64,000 nt of DNA from Mesoterricola sediminis (GCF_030295425.1 NZ_AP027081.1:124001-188000), one strand, 5' to 3'; counted from the stretch's first letter, positions 1 to 8,624 are shown. Notes: generated from the letters alone by a model not told the origin. Translations and numbers: made by a program.

Positions 1-1119
1 GGGTCCACCGGGGGTCCCGCCGCATGCCCGGCGCCAGGTGGGGATGGTCCAGGGTGTGGTTGCCCAGCTCGTGGCCCTCCCGGTCCATGCGGCGCACCAG
101 GTCGGGGTACTTGCGGATGAACTCGCCGGTCAGGAAGAACGTGGTGCGGATGCCGCGGGCCTTGAGGGCGTCCAGGACGTCCACGGCGACCTCGGCGGTG
201 GAGCCGCCGTCGAAGGTCATGCAGATGCGGCGGCCGCCCCGGGGGCCGCGCAGGAGGTTGAAGCCCTCGCCCGCGCCCGTCCAGCCGGGCAGCACGGCGG
301 CGGGCCGGGGCGGCTGCTTGGGGTTGGGGGGCGCCACCTGGATGGGCCGGGGCGCGGGGGCGGGGGACGGGGACCTTCACGGGGGCCTTGGCGGCGGGCG
401 GGGCCGGCGCCGGGGCCTGGGGGCGGGGACCGGGCGGCTCGGCGCGGCCGGGGCCGGGGTGGGCCGGGGGCGGGCTGAGGCGGCGGGACGGGTTTCTGGA
501 CCGGGGCGGGCCGGGGCGGCGCCGCGGGGCTGCCGGACCGGGGGCCGGGTCCAGGCTCGGGCCGCGGGGGGCTGGAGGCCGGGGGCAGGTCGGGCGGGGG
601 TTTCGGTTCAGGCGGCCGCGCGGGGGCTGGCGCGGGCAGCAGGGGCGGGGCCGCGGGGGGCTGGACGGGCGGTGTCGCCGCCGGGCGAGCTGGCGCCGGG
701 GGCGGGGCGGGCCGGGCCGGGACCGCTTCGGGCGCGGGCGGCGGGGCCTGGGGCCGGGTCCGGGGCGGGGGCTCCTTGTCGAACTCGAACTTCATGAGCA
801 GCTTGCCGTCCATCGTCCGGAGCTCGGCCACCTCGCCCTTGGGCGGGCGCAGCATCTCCCACCGCACTGGGCCGAAGGGCAGGGTCCGCGTCTCATGCAG
901 GGTCGTGCCCTGGAGGGTGACCACCACCGGGTCGTCCACCTCGCCGGTGATGACCAGGAGGCCGCCCACGAAGTGGAAGCTCCAGGGGTCCAGGAGGGGG
1001 GCCGGAGCCGCGGCGGGGGGCGGCAGGGAGGGGGGTTCGCGCCGCTCGCAGTGGAGCATCGCCAGGGCCGCCAGGAGGGGCGCCGCGCGCAGGAGGCCGG
1101 GGACGGCCCGGGGCCTCAC
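1..1119 (-). CDS. Polysaccharide deacetylase (NodB domain) with proline-rich linker; frame-broken and cut by window edge
   Basis: This gene begins with a GTG at 1119 that overlaps the queD stop (GTGA). It encodes a hydrophobic N-terminus ending near a Cys, suggesting an exported or lipid-anchored protein. A globular part of about 90 residues (FHFVGGLLVITGEVDDPVVV onward) follows, then a very long Pro/Ala linker. Bases 1-300 read, in another frame, as a NodB domain: TFDGGST metal-binding start, TTFFLTGEF, and the HTLDHPHL histidine motif. The N-terminal frame runs to a stop near 217, and the NodB frame is closed upstream by a TGA near 379, so at least one frameshift lies in G/C homopolymers around 345-480. 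NodB domains deacetylate peptidoglycan or other glycans outside the membrane. Sequencing error is as likely as a real pseudogene. Confidence 0.6.
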
Positions 1120-1463
1120 CGGCCTTCCCGGCGGCAGGCGGCCCAGTAGTTGGCCTTTTCGCGGACCTGGACCCGGGCCACCCGGAGGCCCTCCGCCTCC
1201 AGGTGCAGGAGCAGGTCCCGCGCCAGGGCCTCGGCCGTCGGGTTCCGCCCGGCGAGGGAGGCCTGCTGGTTGAGCAGGGTGTAGTCCATGCGGGCGATCC
1301 AGTCGTCCAGGGCCCCGGCGGGGGCCTCGGTCTCGCCCGGGGCGCCCCGGAAGGTCACCTCGGCCTCCCAGTTGTGCCCGTGGCGCGCCTCCACGAACCC
1401 GGGCAGGTCGTGGAAGTGGTCGGCCACGAAGGGCCTGCGCACGGTGAGGTAGAGGGATCCCAT
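1116..1463 (-). CDS. queD: 6-pyruvoyltetrahydropterin synthase / QueD family protein
   Basis: This 115-residue protein matches the length and layout of the QueD/PTPS family. These are cytoplasmic, zinc-dependent enzymes that act on dihydroneopterin triphosphate; QueD makes 6-carboxy-tetrahydropterin for queuosine and 7-deazaguanine synthesis. The visible zinc ligands are the His of ADHFHDL near residue 15 and the two His of the HGHNW motif near residue 28. The ATG at 1463 opens directly onto the conserved first strand. Its stop overlaps the start of the downstream deacetylase gene, so the two are probably co-transcribed. No other queuosine genes are in the window, so a biopterin-type role cannot be excluded. 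Confidence 0.85.
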   Translation of the reverse strand: MGSLYLTVRRPFVADHFHDLPGFVEARHGHNWEAEVTFRGAPGETEAPAGALDDWIARMDYTLLNQQASLAGRNPTAEALARDLLLHLEAEGLRVARVQVREKANYWAACRREGR

Positions 1464-1559
1464 GCCCCATTCTAGCCACGTTCTCCGGGCGTACGTGGCC
1501 GGCGCGGGGCCCGGATGGCATCATGGTGCGAGGGATGTCCGTTCCCCCGCGGAGGTAGG

Positions 1560-3296
1560 ATGCGTCGCTGGACAGCATGGCTCTTGATCGTTCTGGCCGC
1601 GGTGGTGTGCCGGGCCGGTGCCTTCGATCCCGAGCGGGACGTGGTGGTGGCCTTCCGGAAGGGGGCCGTGGTGCTCACGGTGCCCGCGGGCGCCCACCTG
1701 AAGGCCGCCTTCATGGAGGTGGCCCTGGCCAAGGGAACGGCCGGAACCCTGAAGGTGGGCCCCCTCCCGCCGACCCGGGAGAAGGACGAGCTGGGCGACG
1801 GCATCTGGCACGACCGGGTGGCCATTCCGGTGGCGGGCGAGGGCCTGGCCGGCACCGTGGCCCTGACCGTCACCTACCAGCCCTGCACCGAGGGCCAGGG
1901 CGGCGTCTGCTATCCGCCCACCGACAAGGTGCTCCAGGTGAAGGCCGCCGATATCCCCGCCCTGAAGCCGGCCGCCGCGCCCGCCCCCGCCGAGGCGCCC
2001 CGGGCGGAGCCGGCCGCCCCGGCCGCGCCTGCCGCCCCGGCGCCCGCCGCCGTCCAGGCCGCGGCCCCGCAGCCGCCCGCCCCGGACGCCGGCCGCGGCG
2101 GCCTCCTCTGGAGCTTCCTCGTCATCTTCGCCTTCGGCATGGGCGCCTCCCTCACGCCCTGCGTCTACCCCATGATCCCCATCACCATGGCCATCATCGG
2201 CGCCAAGGGCGGCGGCAAGCTCCGCGGCTTCAGCCTCTCCATGGCCCTCGTCCTGGGCATGGCGGTCACCTACACCGTCCTGGGCGTCCTGGCGGCCAAG
2301 TCCGGGGCCGTGGCCGGGGCCTGGGCCCAGCGCCCGGCCTTCCTGATCCCCGTCTCCGTCCTCTTCTTCCTCTTCGCGCTGAGCCTCTTCGGCGCCTTCG
2401 AGATCCGCCTGCCCGACGCCCTCCAGCAGAAGCTCCAGGGCAGCGGCGGCCGCAAAGGCTACCTGGGCGCCTTCACCATGGGCATGGTGCTGGGTCCCCT
2501 TTCCGCGCCCTGCGTGGGCCCGGTGATCGGCTCCGTCATCCTCACCATCGCCCAGCAGGGCCGGGTCGCCCTGGGCGCGGCCCAGATGTTCACCTTCGCC
2601 CTGGGCATGGGCGTCCTCTTCCTCGTGACCGGCACCTTCACGGCGTCCCTGCCCCGCTCCGGGGACTGGCTGGAGCGCTTCAAGCACGGGATGGGCCTGG
2701 TGGTGCTCGCCTTCGCGGTGTGGAACGTGCGCCTGCTGCTGCCGCCCTGGGCCCTCTACGGGCTCGGATCCGCCGTCCTCCTGGTGGCGGCGCCCGTCCT
2801 GGGGGCCTTCCGCGCCTCCGAGAGCCTGGTGGCCGGCATCTTCCGGGGGGCGGGCCTGCTCGCCCTGGCCCTGGGCCTCCTCTGCGGCGTCCGCGGCGTC
2901 GAACTGGGCCTGGACGTCCAGCTCCTGCCCCGGGGCGCCGCCGCGGCCGCCCCCGCCCCCACCGCCAGCGTGTGGATGGAGCAGGACCTGGAGGGGGCCC
3001 TGGCCCGGGCCAAGGCCGGCGGGAAGCTGGTCCTGGTGGACACCTACGCGGACTGGTGCGCCCAGTGCAAGGAACTGGACGAGAAGACCTGGCCGGATCC
3101 CGCCGTCCAGGCCTGGATCCGCGACCACGCCGTCGCCGTGCGCATCAACACCGACGCGACCCGCAAGGACCTGGTCCCCCGCCTCCAGATCCGCTCGTAC
3201 CCCACCGTCCTCCTCCTGGACGCCGAGGGCCGCATCCTCCGCACCTCCCTGGGCTTCCAGCCGCCCGCGGAGATGCTCCGCTTCCTCAAGGGGTAG
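1560..3296 (+). CDS. dsbD: Thiol:disulfide interchange protein DsbD
   Basis: This 578-residue inner-membrane protein would carry reducing power from cytoplasmic thioredoxin to the periplasm for disulfide repair or cytochrome c maturation. The order is signal peptide, DsbD-alpha-like periplasmic domain (about 22-155), an Ala/Pro linker, a membrane domain with redox cysteines in LTPCVYP (C201) and SAPCVGP (C318), and a C-terminal thioredoxin domain with CAQC at 500-503. I chose ATG 1560 because a strong GGAGG lies just upstream and a signal peptide follows; an earlier in-frame ATG at 1515 would spoil the signal. It stands alone on the plus strand, divergent from queD. All three expected domains are present. 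Confidence 0.93.
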   Translation: MRRWTAWLLIVLAAVVCRAGAFDPERDVVVAFRKGAVVLTVPAGAHLKAAFMEVALAKGTAGTLKVGPLPPTREKDELGDGIWHDRVAIPVAGEGLAGTVALTVTYQPCTEGQGGVCYPPTDKVLQVKAADIPALKPAAAPAPAEAPRAEPAAPAAPAAPAPAAVQAAAPQPPAPDAGRGGLLWSFLVIFAFGMGASLTPCVYPMIPITMAIIGAKGGGKLRGFSLSMALVLGMAVTYTVLGVLAAKSGAVAGAWAQRPAFLIPVSVLFFLFALSLFGAFEIRLPDALQQKLQGSGGRKGYLGAFTMGMVLGPLSAPCVGPVIGSVILTIAQQGRVALGAAQMFTFALGMGVLFLVTGTFTASLPRSGDWLERFKHGMGLVVLAFAVWNVRLLLPPWALYGLGSAVLLVAAPVLGAFRASESLVAGIFRGAGLLALALGLLCGVRGVELGLDVQLLPRGAAAAAPAPTASVWMEQDLEGALARAKAGGKLVLVDTYADWCAQCKELDEKTWPDPAVQAWIRDHAVAVRINTDATRKDLVPRLQIRSYPTVLLLDAEGRILRTSLGFQPPAEMLRFLKG

Positions 3297-3304
3297 GCGG
3301 GCGC

Positions 3305-3568
3305 CTACCCCCCGCCTTTCTGGAAGGCCCGGAGGAAGGCCTGGGCGAAGGCCGCCGCTTCGGCGTCGGAAACGTCCGGCTGGATGAGGTCCACCTCCCA
3401 GCGGGTGAGGGGCGGCAGCGCGCCCAGGCGGAGGGCCTCGACGGGGCGCCACCGGACCTCCTGGCGGCGGGAGCCCGCCGCCCGGACCGCCCGGCCTCCG
3501 CTTCCCGCGAAGCCGAGGGCGGCCAGGCCGCGCAGGAGGTCGGCTTCCGACAGGGTCATGGTCCACAT
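3305..3568 (-). CDS. Small protein of unknown function, last gene of the AOR operon
   Basis: This 87-residue reading frame begins 6 bases after the stop of the MoaD-like gene, on the same strand, and ends just before the convergent dsbD. I do not recognise its family. The product is soluble, Arg/Ala-rich in its first half, and has a more acidic second half (VDLIQPDVSDAEAAAFAQAF) that looks helical. A second ATG at 3559 (MTLSEADLL) is an alternative start. Position alone suggests a part in AOR maturation or activity. It could also be a fortuitous frame, although its codon use looks like that of its neighbours. Confidence 0.55.
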   Translation of the reverse strand: MWTMTLSEADLLRGLAALGFAGSGGRAVRAAGSRRQEVRWRPVEALRLGALPPLTRWEVDLIQPDVSDAEAAAFAQAFLRAFQKGGG

Positions 3569-3574
3569 GGGCGC

Positions 3575-3829
3575 CTACCCGCCGCCCACCGGGGGCCAGA
3601 TGGCCACCGTGTCCTCCGCCTCCAGGCACCGGTCCCCCAGGATCTCCTGGGGCACGAACACCCCGTTGTGGAGCACCAGGGTGCACAGGTCCCGGGGCAG
3701 GGCCATGCGCTCGATGAGCCCGAGCAGGGAGGTGCCCTCGGGCACCTCCACTCGGGTGGCCCGGGCCTTGCGGTCCGCCGGAGGGAGGTGGGCGCCGAGG
3801 GTGGCGAAGAGCTTGACGGTGATGTTCAT
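3575..3829 (-). CDS. MoaD/ThiS-family sulfur-carrier protein of the AOR operon
   Basis: This 84-residue ubiquitin-fold protein starts MNITVKLFATLG and ends in the PPVGGG tail typical of MoaD, whose terminal Gly-Gly is thiocarboxylated. MoaD gives sulfur to the dithiolene of molybdopterin, the cofactor that holds tungsten in AOR enzymes. Its ATG overlaps the stop of the upstream oxidoreductase gene (ATGA), so translation is coupled. No MoaE partner is in the window. The copy therefore looks dedicated to the AOR operon rather than being the housekeeping MoaD, but that is inference from position. Confidence 0.85.
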   Translation of the reverse strand: MNITVKLFATLGAHLPPADRKARATRVEVPEGTSLLGLIERMALPRDLCTLVLHNGVFVPQEILGDRCLEAEDTVAIWPPVGGG

Positions 3830-5067
3830 GCCTTGAGCTTGCAGGCCAGCCAGGCCTCCATGAGCAGGGACGGATTGGCCTGGAGCCGCGCCTTCCAGGG
3901 GCCCAGGGGGACCTTGCCTTCGATCAGGCCCCGGAGGGCGCCGATGTGCTCGGTGAGGCCCACGGCATTGGCGCCCACCAGGCGGTCGTCCTTGAACTGG
4001 AGCTTGAGGTAGCGGTAGCGGGCCGGGTCGGTCACCTCCACGGCCTCGCCCCCCTCCACCCCTTGCCAGGCCCCGAAGCTGGAGGACTTCAGGCCCAGGG
4101 TGTCCAGGATGTTGAAGGGGAAGGTGCCCCGGGAGGCCGCGCTCCGCCCGGCCATGTTCAGGGCGGCGATGCGGCCCTGGTCCACGGCGTTGGGCTGGAT
4201 GGCGTTGACCAGGCGGGCGCCCGTGACCACGTCCACGTGCTCCGCCACGTCGCCGGCGGCGTAGATGCCGTCCACCCCGGTGGCCATGGTGTCGTCCACC
4301 TGGATGCCGCCCTCGATGCGGACGCCGGTTCCCGCCAGGAGCTCCACGTTGGGTTTCACCCCCACCAGGCAGAGGTACAGGTCCGCCGGGAGGCGCTCGC
4401 CCCCGGGCAGGTGCACGTCCAGGTGGCCGTCGCCCTGGGTGATCCGTTCGGGCAGGGTGTCCACCCGGACCGTCACGCCCTGGGCCTGGCACCAGCGCCG
4501 GATGAGGGCGCTGGACGGCGGGTCCATCATGCGGGAGACCATGCGGCCGCTGCGGACGAGCACCGTCAGGTCCACCCCCAGGTGGACGAGCCCCTGGATG
4601 ATGATGCAGCCCACGAAGCCCGCCCCCATCTGGACGACCCGGGTCCCGGGCCTGGCCCGGGCCAGGAGGGCGCGGGCGTCCGCGAGGGTCCAGCAGGTGT
4701 GGACGCCGGGCAGGTCGATGCCCGGGATGCGCTGGAGGGTGGGGCGGGAGCCCGTGGCCACCAACAGGCGGTCATACGGAAGGGTGGCCCCGTCCGCGAG
4801 GGTGACGGTGCGGGCGGCCGCGTCCACCTTGATCGCCCGGCCATGCCGGAGGTCGATGCCCAGGCGCCGGAAGTGGTCCGCGTCCGTGCGGAGGCGAAGG
4901 CCGGTCTCGTCGATCCGGCCGGCCAGGAGGTAGGGGAGGGCCATACGGGCGTACGGGACCTCCCCCTCCCCCTCCAGGAGGGTGATGGTCGTGTCCCGGT
5001 CCGCCCGGCGGAGGGTCTCCGCGGCGGTGACCCCCGCGGGACCGGCGCCGAGGATGAGGTGCCGCAT
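3826..5067 (-). CDS. aorC: FAD-dependent pyridine nucleotide-disulfide oxidoreductase, AorC-like
   Basis: This 413-residue flavoprotein has two Rossmann folds: an FAD site at the N-terminus (GAGPAG, residues 8-13) and an NAD(P)H site near residue 150 (GAGFVG). The late FAD motif reads GIYAAGDVAE around residue 280. No redox-active CxxC is visible, so it resembles NADH:acceptor reductases such as rubredoxin or ferredoxin reductases. It is one base from the AOR large-subunit gene. In Aromatoleum the AorABC complex carries just such a FAD subunit, which lets AOR use NAD. I infer the same job here: moving electrons between the Fe-S chain of AOR and NAD(P)H. Confidence 0.82.
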   Translation of the reverse strand: MRHLILGAGPAGVTAAETLRRADRDTTITLLEGEGEVPYARMALPYLLAGRIDETGLRLRTDADHFRRLGIDLRHGRAIKVDAAARTVTLADGATLPYDRLLVATGSRPTLQRIPGIDLPGVHTCWTLADARALLARARPGTRVVQMGAGFVGCIIIQGLVHLGVDLTVLVRSGRMVSRMMDPPSSALIRRWCQAQGVTVRVDTLPERITQGDGHLDVHLPGGERLPADLYLCLVGVKPNVELLAGTGVRIEGGIQVDDTMATGVDGIYAAGDVAEHVDVVTGARLVNAIQPNAVDQGRIAALNMAGRSAASRGTFPFNILDTLGLKSSSFGAWQGVEGGEAVEVTDPARYRYLKLQFKDDRLVGANAVGLTEHIGALRGLIEGKVPLGPWKARLQANPSLLMEAWLACKLKA

Positions 5068-5068
5068 G

Positions 5069-6919
5069 TCAGAGCCCCAGGCGCTGGACGGTGGCCGCGG
5101 TGGGCACGCCCTCCGCGGTCCAGCCCCGGACCTCGTAGTACTCGGGGAGCATCTTGCCCAGCTCGGCGACCCGGCCCTTCATGGGGCCCGCCTTGGCCGG
5201 CTCGTTGAGCAGGCGCGGCGGCAGGGTGTCGTCCTTGCCGGTGAGGCCGGCGGCGAGGTTGAAGCGCCGCTCCAGGTTCCAGACCCGCTCGCCCAGCTCC
5301 ATGAGCCGGTCCAGGGACCAGTCCCCGCCCAGGGCGGGCTGGATCATGGACTGGATGTCCGGGCCGCCCCACGCGAACGTGGTGAACAGGCAGATGCCGG
5401 CGGAGTCGACGACGGCCGTGAGGTCCTGGAAGGTCTTGAGCATGGGGGCCTTCCCCTCGGTCGTGCAGGGATCCATCTTCATGGGGATGCCCAGGACCTC
5501 GGGGCTCACCATGTAGCCGCGCACATGGCAGGCGCCGCGGTTGCTGGTGGCGTACTCCAGGGCCATGCCCTGGAGGCCGCGGCCGTCGTAGGCCGGGAAT
5601 TCCTGGCCCTTCACGCTCATGGAGAGGTCGGGCCGCCCGTACTTGGCGCACAGGCGCCGGGAGCCGAGGCCGATGATCCGGCCGAAGCCCTCCCCCGCCG
5701 CGCACAGCTCGCTCAGCTTGACCATGGCCTCGACGGAGCCCGTGGGCAGCTCGAGCCCGGCCTCCTCCTTCGTGAGGATGCCCAGGTCGTACAGCTCCAT
5801 GGCCGCGCCGATGGTGGCCCCCAGGGTGATGGGGTCCATGCCCTGCTCGTTGCAGAGGAAGTTCACGTAGGTGAGGGCCTCCAGGTCGCTGACGCCGTTG
5901 GCGGCGCCCAGGGCCCAGGCGGCCTCGTACTCCACGCCGCCGGAGCAGCCGTGGTACTGGGGCTTGTCCTTCACCGTGAAGTGGCCCGGGTCCAGCTTCG
6001 AGATGCGGCCGCAGGCGATGGTGCACCCGAAGCAGGCTGCGTTGGTGACGAGGTTGGCCTTGCCGTCCGTGGGCCGCTTCTCGTGCATGGCCTCGCCGGA
6101 GATGGCGTTGGCGCCCTCGAACTGGATGTCCCGGTGGTTGCGGGTGGGCAGGGCGCCCACCTCGTTGATGACGTTCATCAGCACCTGGGTGCCGTAGGTC
6201 GGCAGGCCCTGGCCCGTCACGCCGTTGGCCGCGAGCACGGCCTTGGCGTCGGCCACCGCCTTGGCGAACCCTTCGGGATCCGCGGGGCGGTAGGCGTCCG
6301 TGACGGTTCCGCGCACCGCGATGGCCTTGAGGTTCTTGGAGCCCATCACCGCGCCCACCCCGCTGCGGCCCGCGGCGCGGTGGAGGTCGTTCACGATGGC
6401 CGCGAAGAGCACCTGGTTCTCCCCGGCGCGGCCGATGCTGGCCACGCGCATCTGGGGATCCTGGTGGTGGTGCTTCAGCGTCTCCTCCGTCTCCCACACC
6501 GTCCGGCCCCACAGGTGGGACGCGTCCAGGAGGGTGGCCACCTCGTTCTCGATGAGCAGGTAGACGGGCTTCTCGGCCCTGCCCTCCAGGATCACCATGT
6601 CCCAGCCCGCGAACTTCAGCTCGGCCCCGAAGAAGCCGCCCGAGTTGGAGCAGGCGATGGCGCCCGTGAGGGGGCCCTTGGTGATCACGGACCAGCGGCC
6701 GCCGGTGGCCGCCGCGGTGCCCGTGAGCGGGCCCGTGGCGATGATGAGCTTGTTGGCGGGGGACAGGGGATCGAGGGTCGGATCGATCTCCTCGACCAGG
6801 TACTTGGTCGCCAGGCCCCGCTGGCCCAGGAACTGGTGGGCCCAGGCCATGTTGAGCGGTTCCGTGCGGATCTCGCCCGTCGTCAGGTTCACGCGAAGGA
6901 TTTTCTGGGTCCAGGTCAT
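5069..6919 (-). CDS. aorB: Tungsten-containing aldehyde:ferredoxin oxidoreductase, large subunit
   Basis: This 616-residue member of the AOR family would oxidise aldehydes to carboxylic acids, or reduce acids with low-potential electrons, at a tungsten bis-pterin centre. The N-terminus (ILRVNLTTGEIRTEPL, then GQRGLATKYL) is the classic AOR opening. The cubane ligands are C296, C299 and C303 in CFGCTIACG, with the fourth near C510 in DSAGICLF, close to the spacing of the Pyrococcus enzyme. ATG 6919 is preceded by GAGGCGGCC; upstream in-frame sequence belongs to the Fe-S gene. It lies between the Fe-S and FAD subunits and near tungstate transport genes. The substrate cannot be read from sequence. 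Confidence 0.92.
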   Translation of the reverse strand: MTWTQKILRVNLTTGEIRTEPLNMAWAHQFLGQRGLATKYLVEEIDPTLDPLSPANKLIIATGPLTGTAAATGGRWSVITKGPLTGAIACSNSGGFFGAELKFAGWDMVILEGRAEKPVYLLIENEVATLLDASHLWGRTVWETEETLKHHHQDPQMRVASIGRAGENQVLFAAIVNDLHRAAGRSGVGAVMGSKNLKAIAVRGTVTDAYRPADPEGFAKAVADAKAVLAANGVTGQGLPTYGTQVLMNVINEVGALPTRNHRDIQFEGANAISGEAMHEKRPTDGKANLVTNAACFGCTIACGRISKLDPGHFTVKDKPQYHGCSGGVEYEAAWALGAANGVSDLEALTYVNFLCNEQGMDPITLGATIGAAMELYDLGILTKEEAGLELPTGSVEAMVKLSELCAAGEGFGRIIGLGSRRLCAKYGRPDLSMSVKGQEFPAYDGRGLQGMALEYATSNRGACHVRGYMVSPEVLGIPMKMDPCTTEGKAPMLKTFQDLTAVVDSAGICLFTTFAWGGPDIQSMIQPALGGDWSLDRLMELGERVWNLERRFNLAAGLTGKDDTLPPRLLNEPAKAGPMKGRVAELGKMLPEYYEVRGWTAEGVPTAATVQRLGL

Positions 6920-6929
6920 GGCCGCCTCC

Positions 6930-7409
6930 TCACACCGCTGCCGGGTTCGTGTCGGTCTTGCCGGCCCATTGGCGCATCCGGTCCAATCCGGTCCAGTCGG
7001 CGTCCACATAGGTGATCGCGCCGGTGGGGCACGCCTGGGCGCAGGCGGGCTGGTCGCCGCCGCACAGGTCGCACTTCTGGACCTTGCCCGTGGCGGCCAC
7101 GTAGTTCACGGTGCCGAAGGGGCATGCGATGGTGCAGACCTTGCAGCCCACGCAGAGGTCGTCCTTCACGTACTTGGCGCCGGTGCGGGCGTCCTTGCGG
7201 ATGGCCTCGACGGGACAGGCGTGGAGGCACCAGGCCTCGTCGCACTGGGTGCAGGTGTAGGGCACCTTGCGGCCCTCCGCCTCGAAGGAGAAGACCTTGA
7301 TGCGCGAGCGGGAGATGGTGAAGGTGCCGTGGTGCTTCGTGGCGCAGGCCATCTCGCACTGCAGGCAACCCGTGCACTTGTTGGGATCGATCTTGAGGGA
7401 TTTCTGCAT
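6930..7409 (-). CDS. aorA: Polyferredoxin-like Fe-S subunit of the AOR complex
   Basis: This 159-residue protein carries four Cys clusters for [4Fe-4S] centres: CTGCLQCEMAC near residue 12, CTQCDEAWCLHACP near 52, CVGCKVCTIACP near 86, and CDLCGGDQPACAQACP near 115. It resembles the electron-transfer subunits of the DmsB/HycB type and AorA of NAD-coupled tungsten AORs. It would pass electrons between the AOR catalytic subunit and the FAD subunit. ATG 7409 has GAGGAG upstream, and the next gene starts 10 bases after its stop. It is the first gene of the operon, with an AT-rich leader upstream. Confidence 0.88.
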   Translation of the reverse strand: MQKSLKIDPNKCTGCLQCEMACATKHHGTFTISRSRIKVFSFEAEGRKVPYTCTQCDEAWCLHACPVEAIRKDARTGAKYVKDDLCVGCKVCTIACPFGTVNYVAATGKVQKCDLCGGDQPACAQACPTGAITYVDADWTGLDRMRQWAGKTDTNPAAV

Positions 7410-7501
7410 GGACGCGTCTCCTCGCAAGGACCGGCAGGCCAAGGATTGGGAATGGCGCCAAGTATGGTCCGCGGATGCGTGTCCCCACATGCAGAGACGG
7501 C

Positions 7502-7520
7502 GTATCAATTACAAGTATCA
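7502..7520. promoter_or_regulatory. GTATCA direct repeat in the aorA leader
   Basis: The sequence GTATCA occurs at 7502-7507 and again at 7515-7520, inside an unusually AT-rich stretch (7500-7560) about 95 bases upstream of the aorA start. In this very GC-rich genome such a stretch is the likely promoter region of the AOR operon, and the repeat may be a regulator site. No clear -35/-10 pair stands out and the regulator is unknown. Confidence 0.3.
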
Positions 7521-7574
7521 GTATTGCTTCACTAGATTTCGGACGTTGTATTTCCGGAAAGCGAGCGGGATCCC

Positions 7575-7607
7575 AAAAAAAAACGGCCACCCCGGAGGGT
7601 GGCCGTT
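7575..7607 (-). terminator. Intrinsic terminator of the HU gene
   Basis: Read on the minus strand, a perfect 11-bp stem (plus-strand 7582-7592 paired with 7597-7607, loop CGGA) is followed by a run of about nine T (plus-strand A-run 7575-7583). It starts about 18 bases after the HU stop codon. This is the cleanest rho-independent terminator in the window, and it insulates the AOR operon from HU transcription. Confidence 0.93.
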
Positions 7608-7625
7608 CGTGTGGACGGGAAGGTC

Positions 7626-7925
7626 CTACATCTGGTCCTTGAGGCCCTTGGCGGCCTTGAAGACGACCTTGCGGCCGGCGGGGATCTGGATCTTCTCGCC
7701 GGTCTTGGGGTTGCGGCCCATCTTCTCGCGGGTGGCGCGGACCTCGAAGGTGCCCAGGCCGAAGACGTTCACGCGCTTGCCGCCCAGGAGGGAGGTGACG
7801 ATCTCGTCCCGGAGGTTGTCCAGCATGGCCTTGGCACGGGCCTTGGTGAGATCGTGGGCCTCGGCGAGGGAGGCGGAGAGTTCGGGGATACCGATGGTTT
7901 CGGGCTTGGAAGTGGTCTTGCTCAT
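7626..7925 (-). CDS. HU/IHF-family DNA-binding protein
   Basis: This 99-residue histone-like protein has the family signature GRNPKTGEKIQIPAG near residues 70-84, followed by VVFKAAKGLKD. Those beta-arm residues, including the intercalating Pro, bend DNA in HU and IHF dimers. The body begins at residue 12 (IGIPELSASLAEAHDL), after a short polar tail (MSKTTSKPET) that is longer than in E. coli HU. It is followed by a strong terminator and preceded by rplI on the same strand. Whether it acts as HU or as an IHF-like subunit cannot be decided here. Confidence 0.93.
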   Translation of the reverse strand: MSKTTSKPETIGIPELSASLAEAHDLTKARAKAMLDNLRDEIVTSLLGGKRVNVFGLGTFEVRATREKMGRNPKTGEKIQIPAGRKVVFKAAKGLKDQM

Positions 7926-8004
7926 GCTGTTCCTCTCTTGAGGCTGGAGGGGGAGGCGGGTCCAGGCACAGGTACCCTGCTCCCCGGGACGGGAAGGGGA
8001 GAGG

Positions 8005-8454
8005 CTATTCGGCCGCGAGGGCCGTGACCTCGATGGCGACCTTGGCGTGGACGCCGGCGTAGAGCCGGATGTCCGCCTCGTACGAGCCCAGGTCCTTGAC
8101 GTGGGGCAGGGTGATGGACTGCTTTTCGATCTCGAAGCCCTTGGCCTTGAGCAGCTCGGCCACGTCGCCGTTGGTGACGGACCCGAAGAGGTGGCCGTTC
8201 TCGCCCACCTTCTTGGCGACGGCGAGGCTGATGGCGGAAACCTTCTCGGCCAGTTCCTTGGCTTCGGAGAGCTCCTTGGCGCGGAGCTTGATGTTGCGCT
8301 CCTTCTCGAGCTCGATCTGGCGCTTGTTGCCCGCGGTCACGGGCAGGGCCTTCTTGCGGGGAAGGAGGAAGTTGCGGGCGTACCCGTCCTTGACGTTGAC
8401 CACATCGCCGCGCGCGCCCAGGTTGGCGACATTCTCGATGAGCAGTACTTCCAT
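8005..8454 (-). CDS. rplI: 50S ribosomal protein L9
   Basis: This 149-residue protein matches the L9 family over its full length. The N-terminal RNA-binding domain shows MEVLLIENVANLGARGDVV and the Gly/Lys-rich segment KDGYARNFLLPRKKA. A long charged helix (about 45-75) follows, then the C-terminal domain with GSVTNGDVAELL. L9 binds 23S rRNA at the base of the L1 stalk. In many bacteria rplI closes an rpsF-ssb-rpsR operon, but none of these genes lies beside it here. It sits alone upstream of HU, with about 80 bases between them. Confidence 0.96.
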   Translation of the reverse strand: MEVLLIENVANLGARGDVVNVKDGYARNFLLPRKKALPVTAGNKRQIELEKERNIKLRAKELSEAKELAEKVSAISLAVAKKVGENGHLFGSVTNGDVAELLKAKGFEIEKQSITLPHVKDLGSYEADIRLYAGVHAKVAIEVTALAAE

Positions 8455-8624
8455 GATGGTGTCTCCGGTGCATGGCCAGCGCTCGTGCGTTGTCCCCTCA
8501 TCAGGTTAGGCTGGGATACGTTCCCGGCCAGGGATCTCCAGGTGCGGAGCCCGTTCCCTCGGTGGGTTTAGGCCACTTTTTCTGTCAAAATAGCCTAACC
8601 TAACTGCCCTCCCAACGGAACCCC

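Noticed and set aside
1521-3686. Minus-strand open frame of 721 codons opposite dsbD
   Set aside because: DsbD is certain on the plus strand; the antisense frame is Gly/Arg/Pro-rich with no recognisable domain.
8583-8588. TTGACA on the minus strand upstream of rplI
   Set aside because: No -10 element at 15-19 bases spacing follows it.
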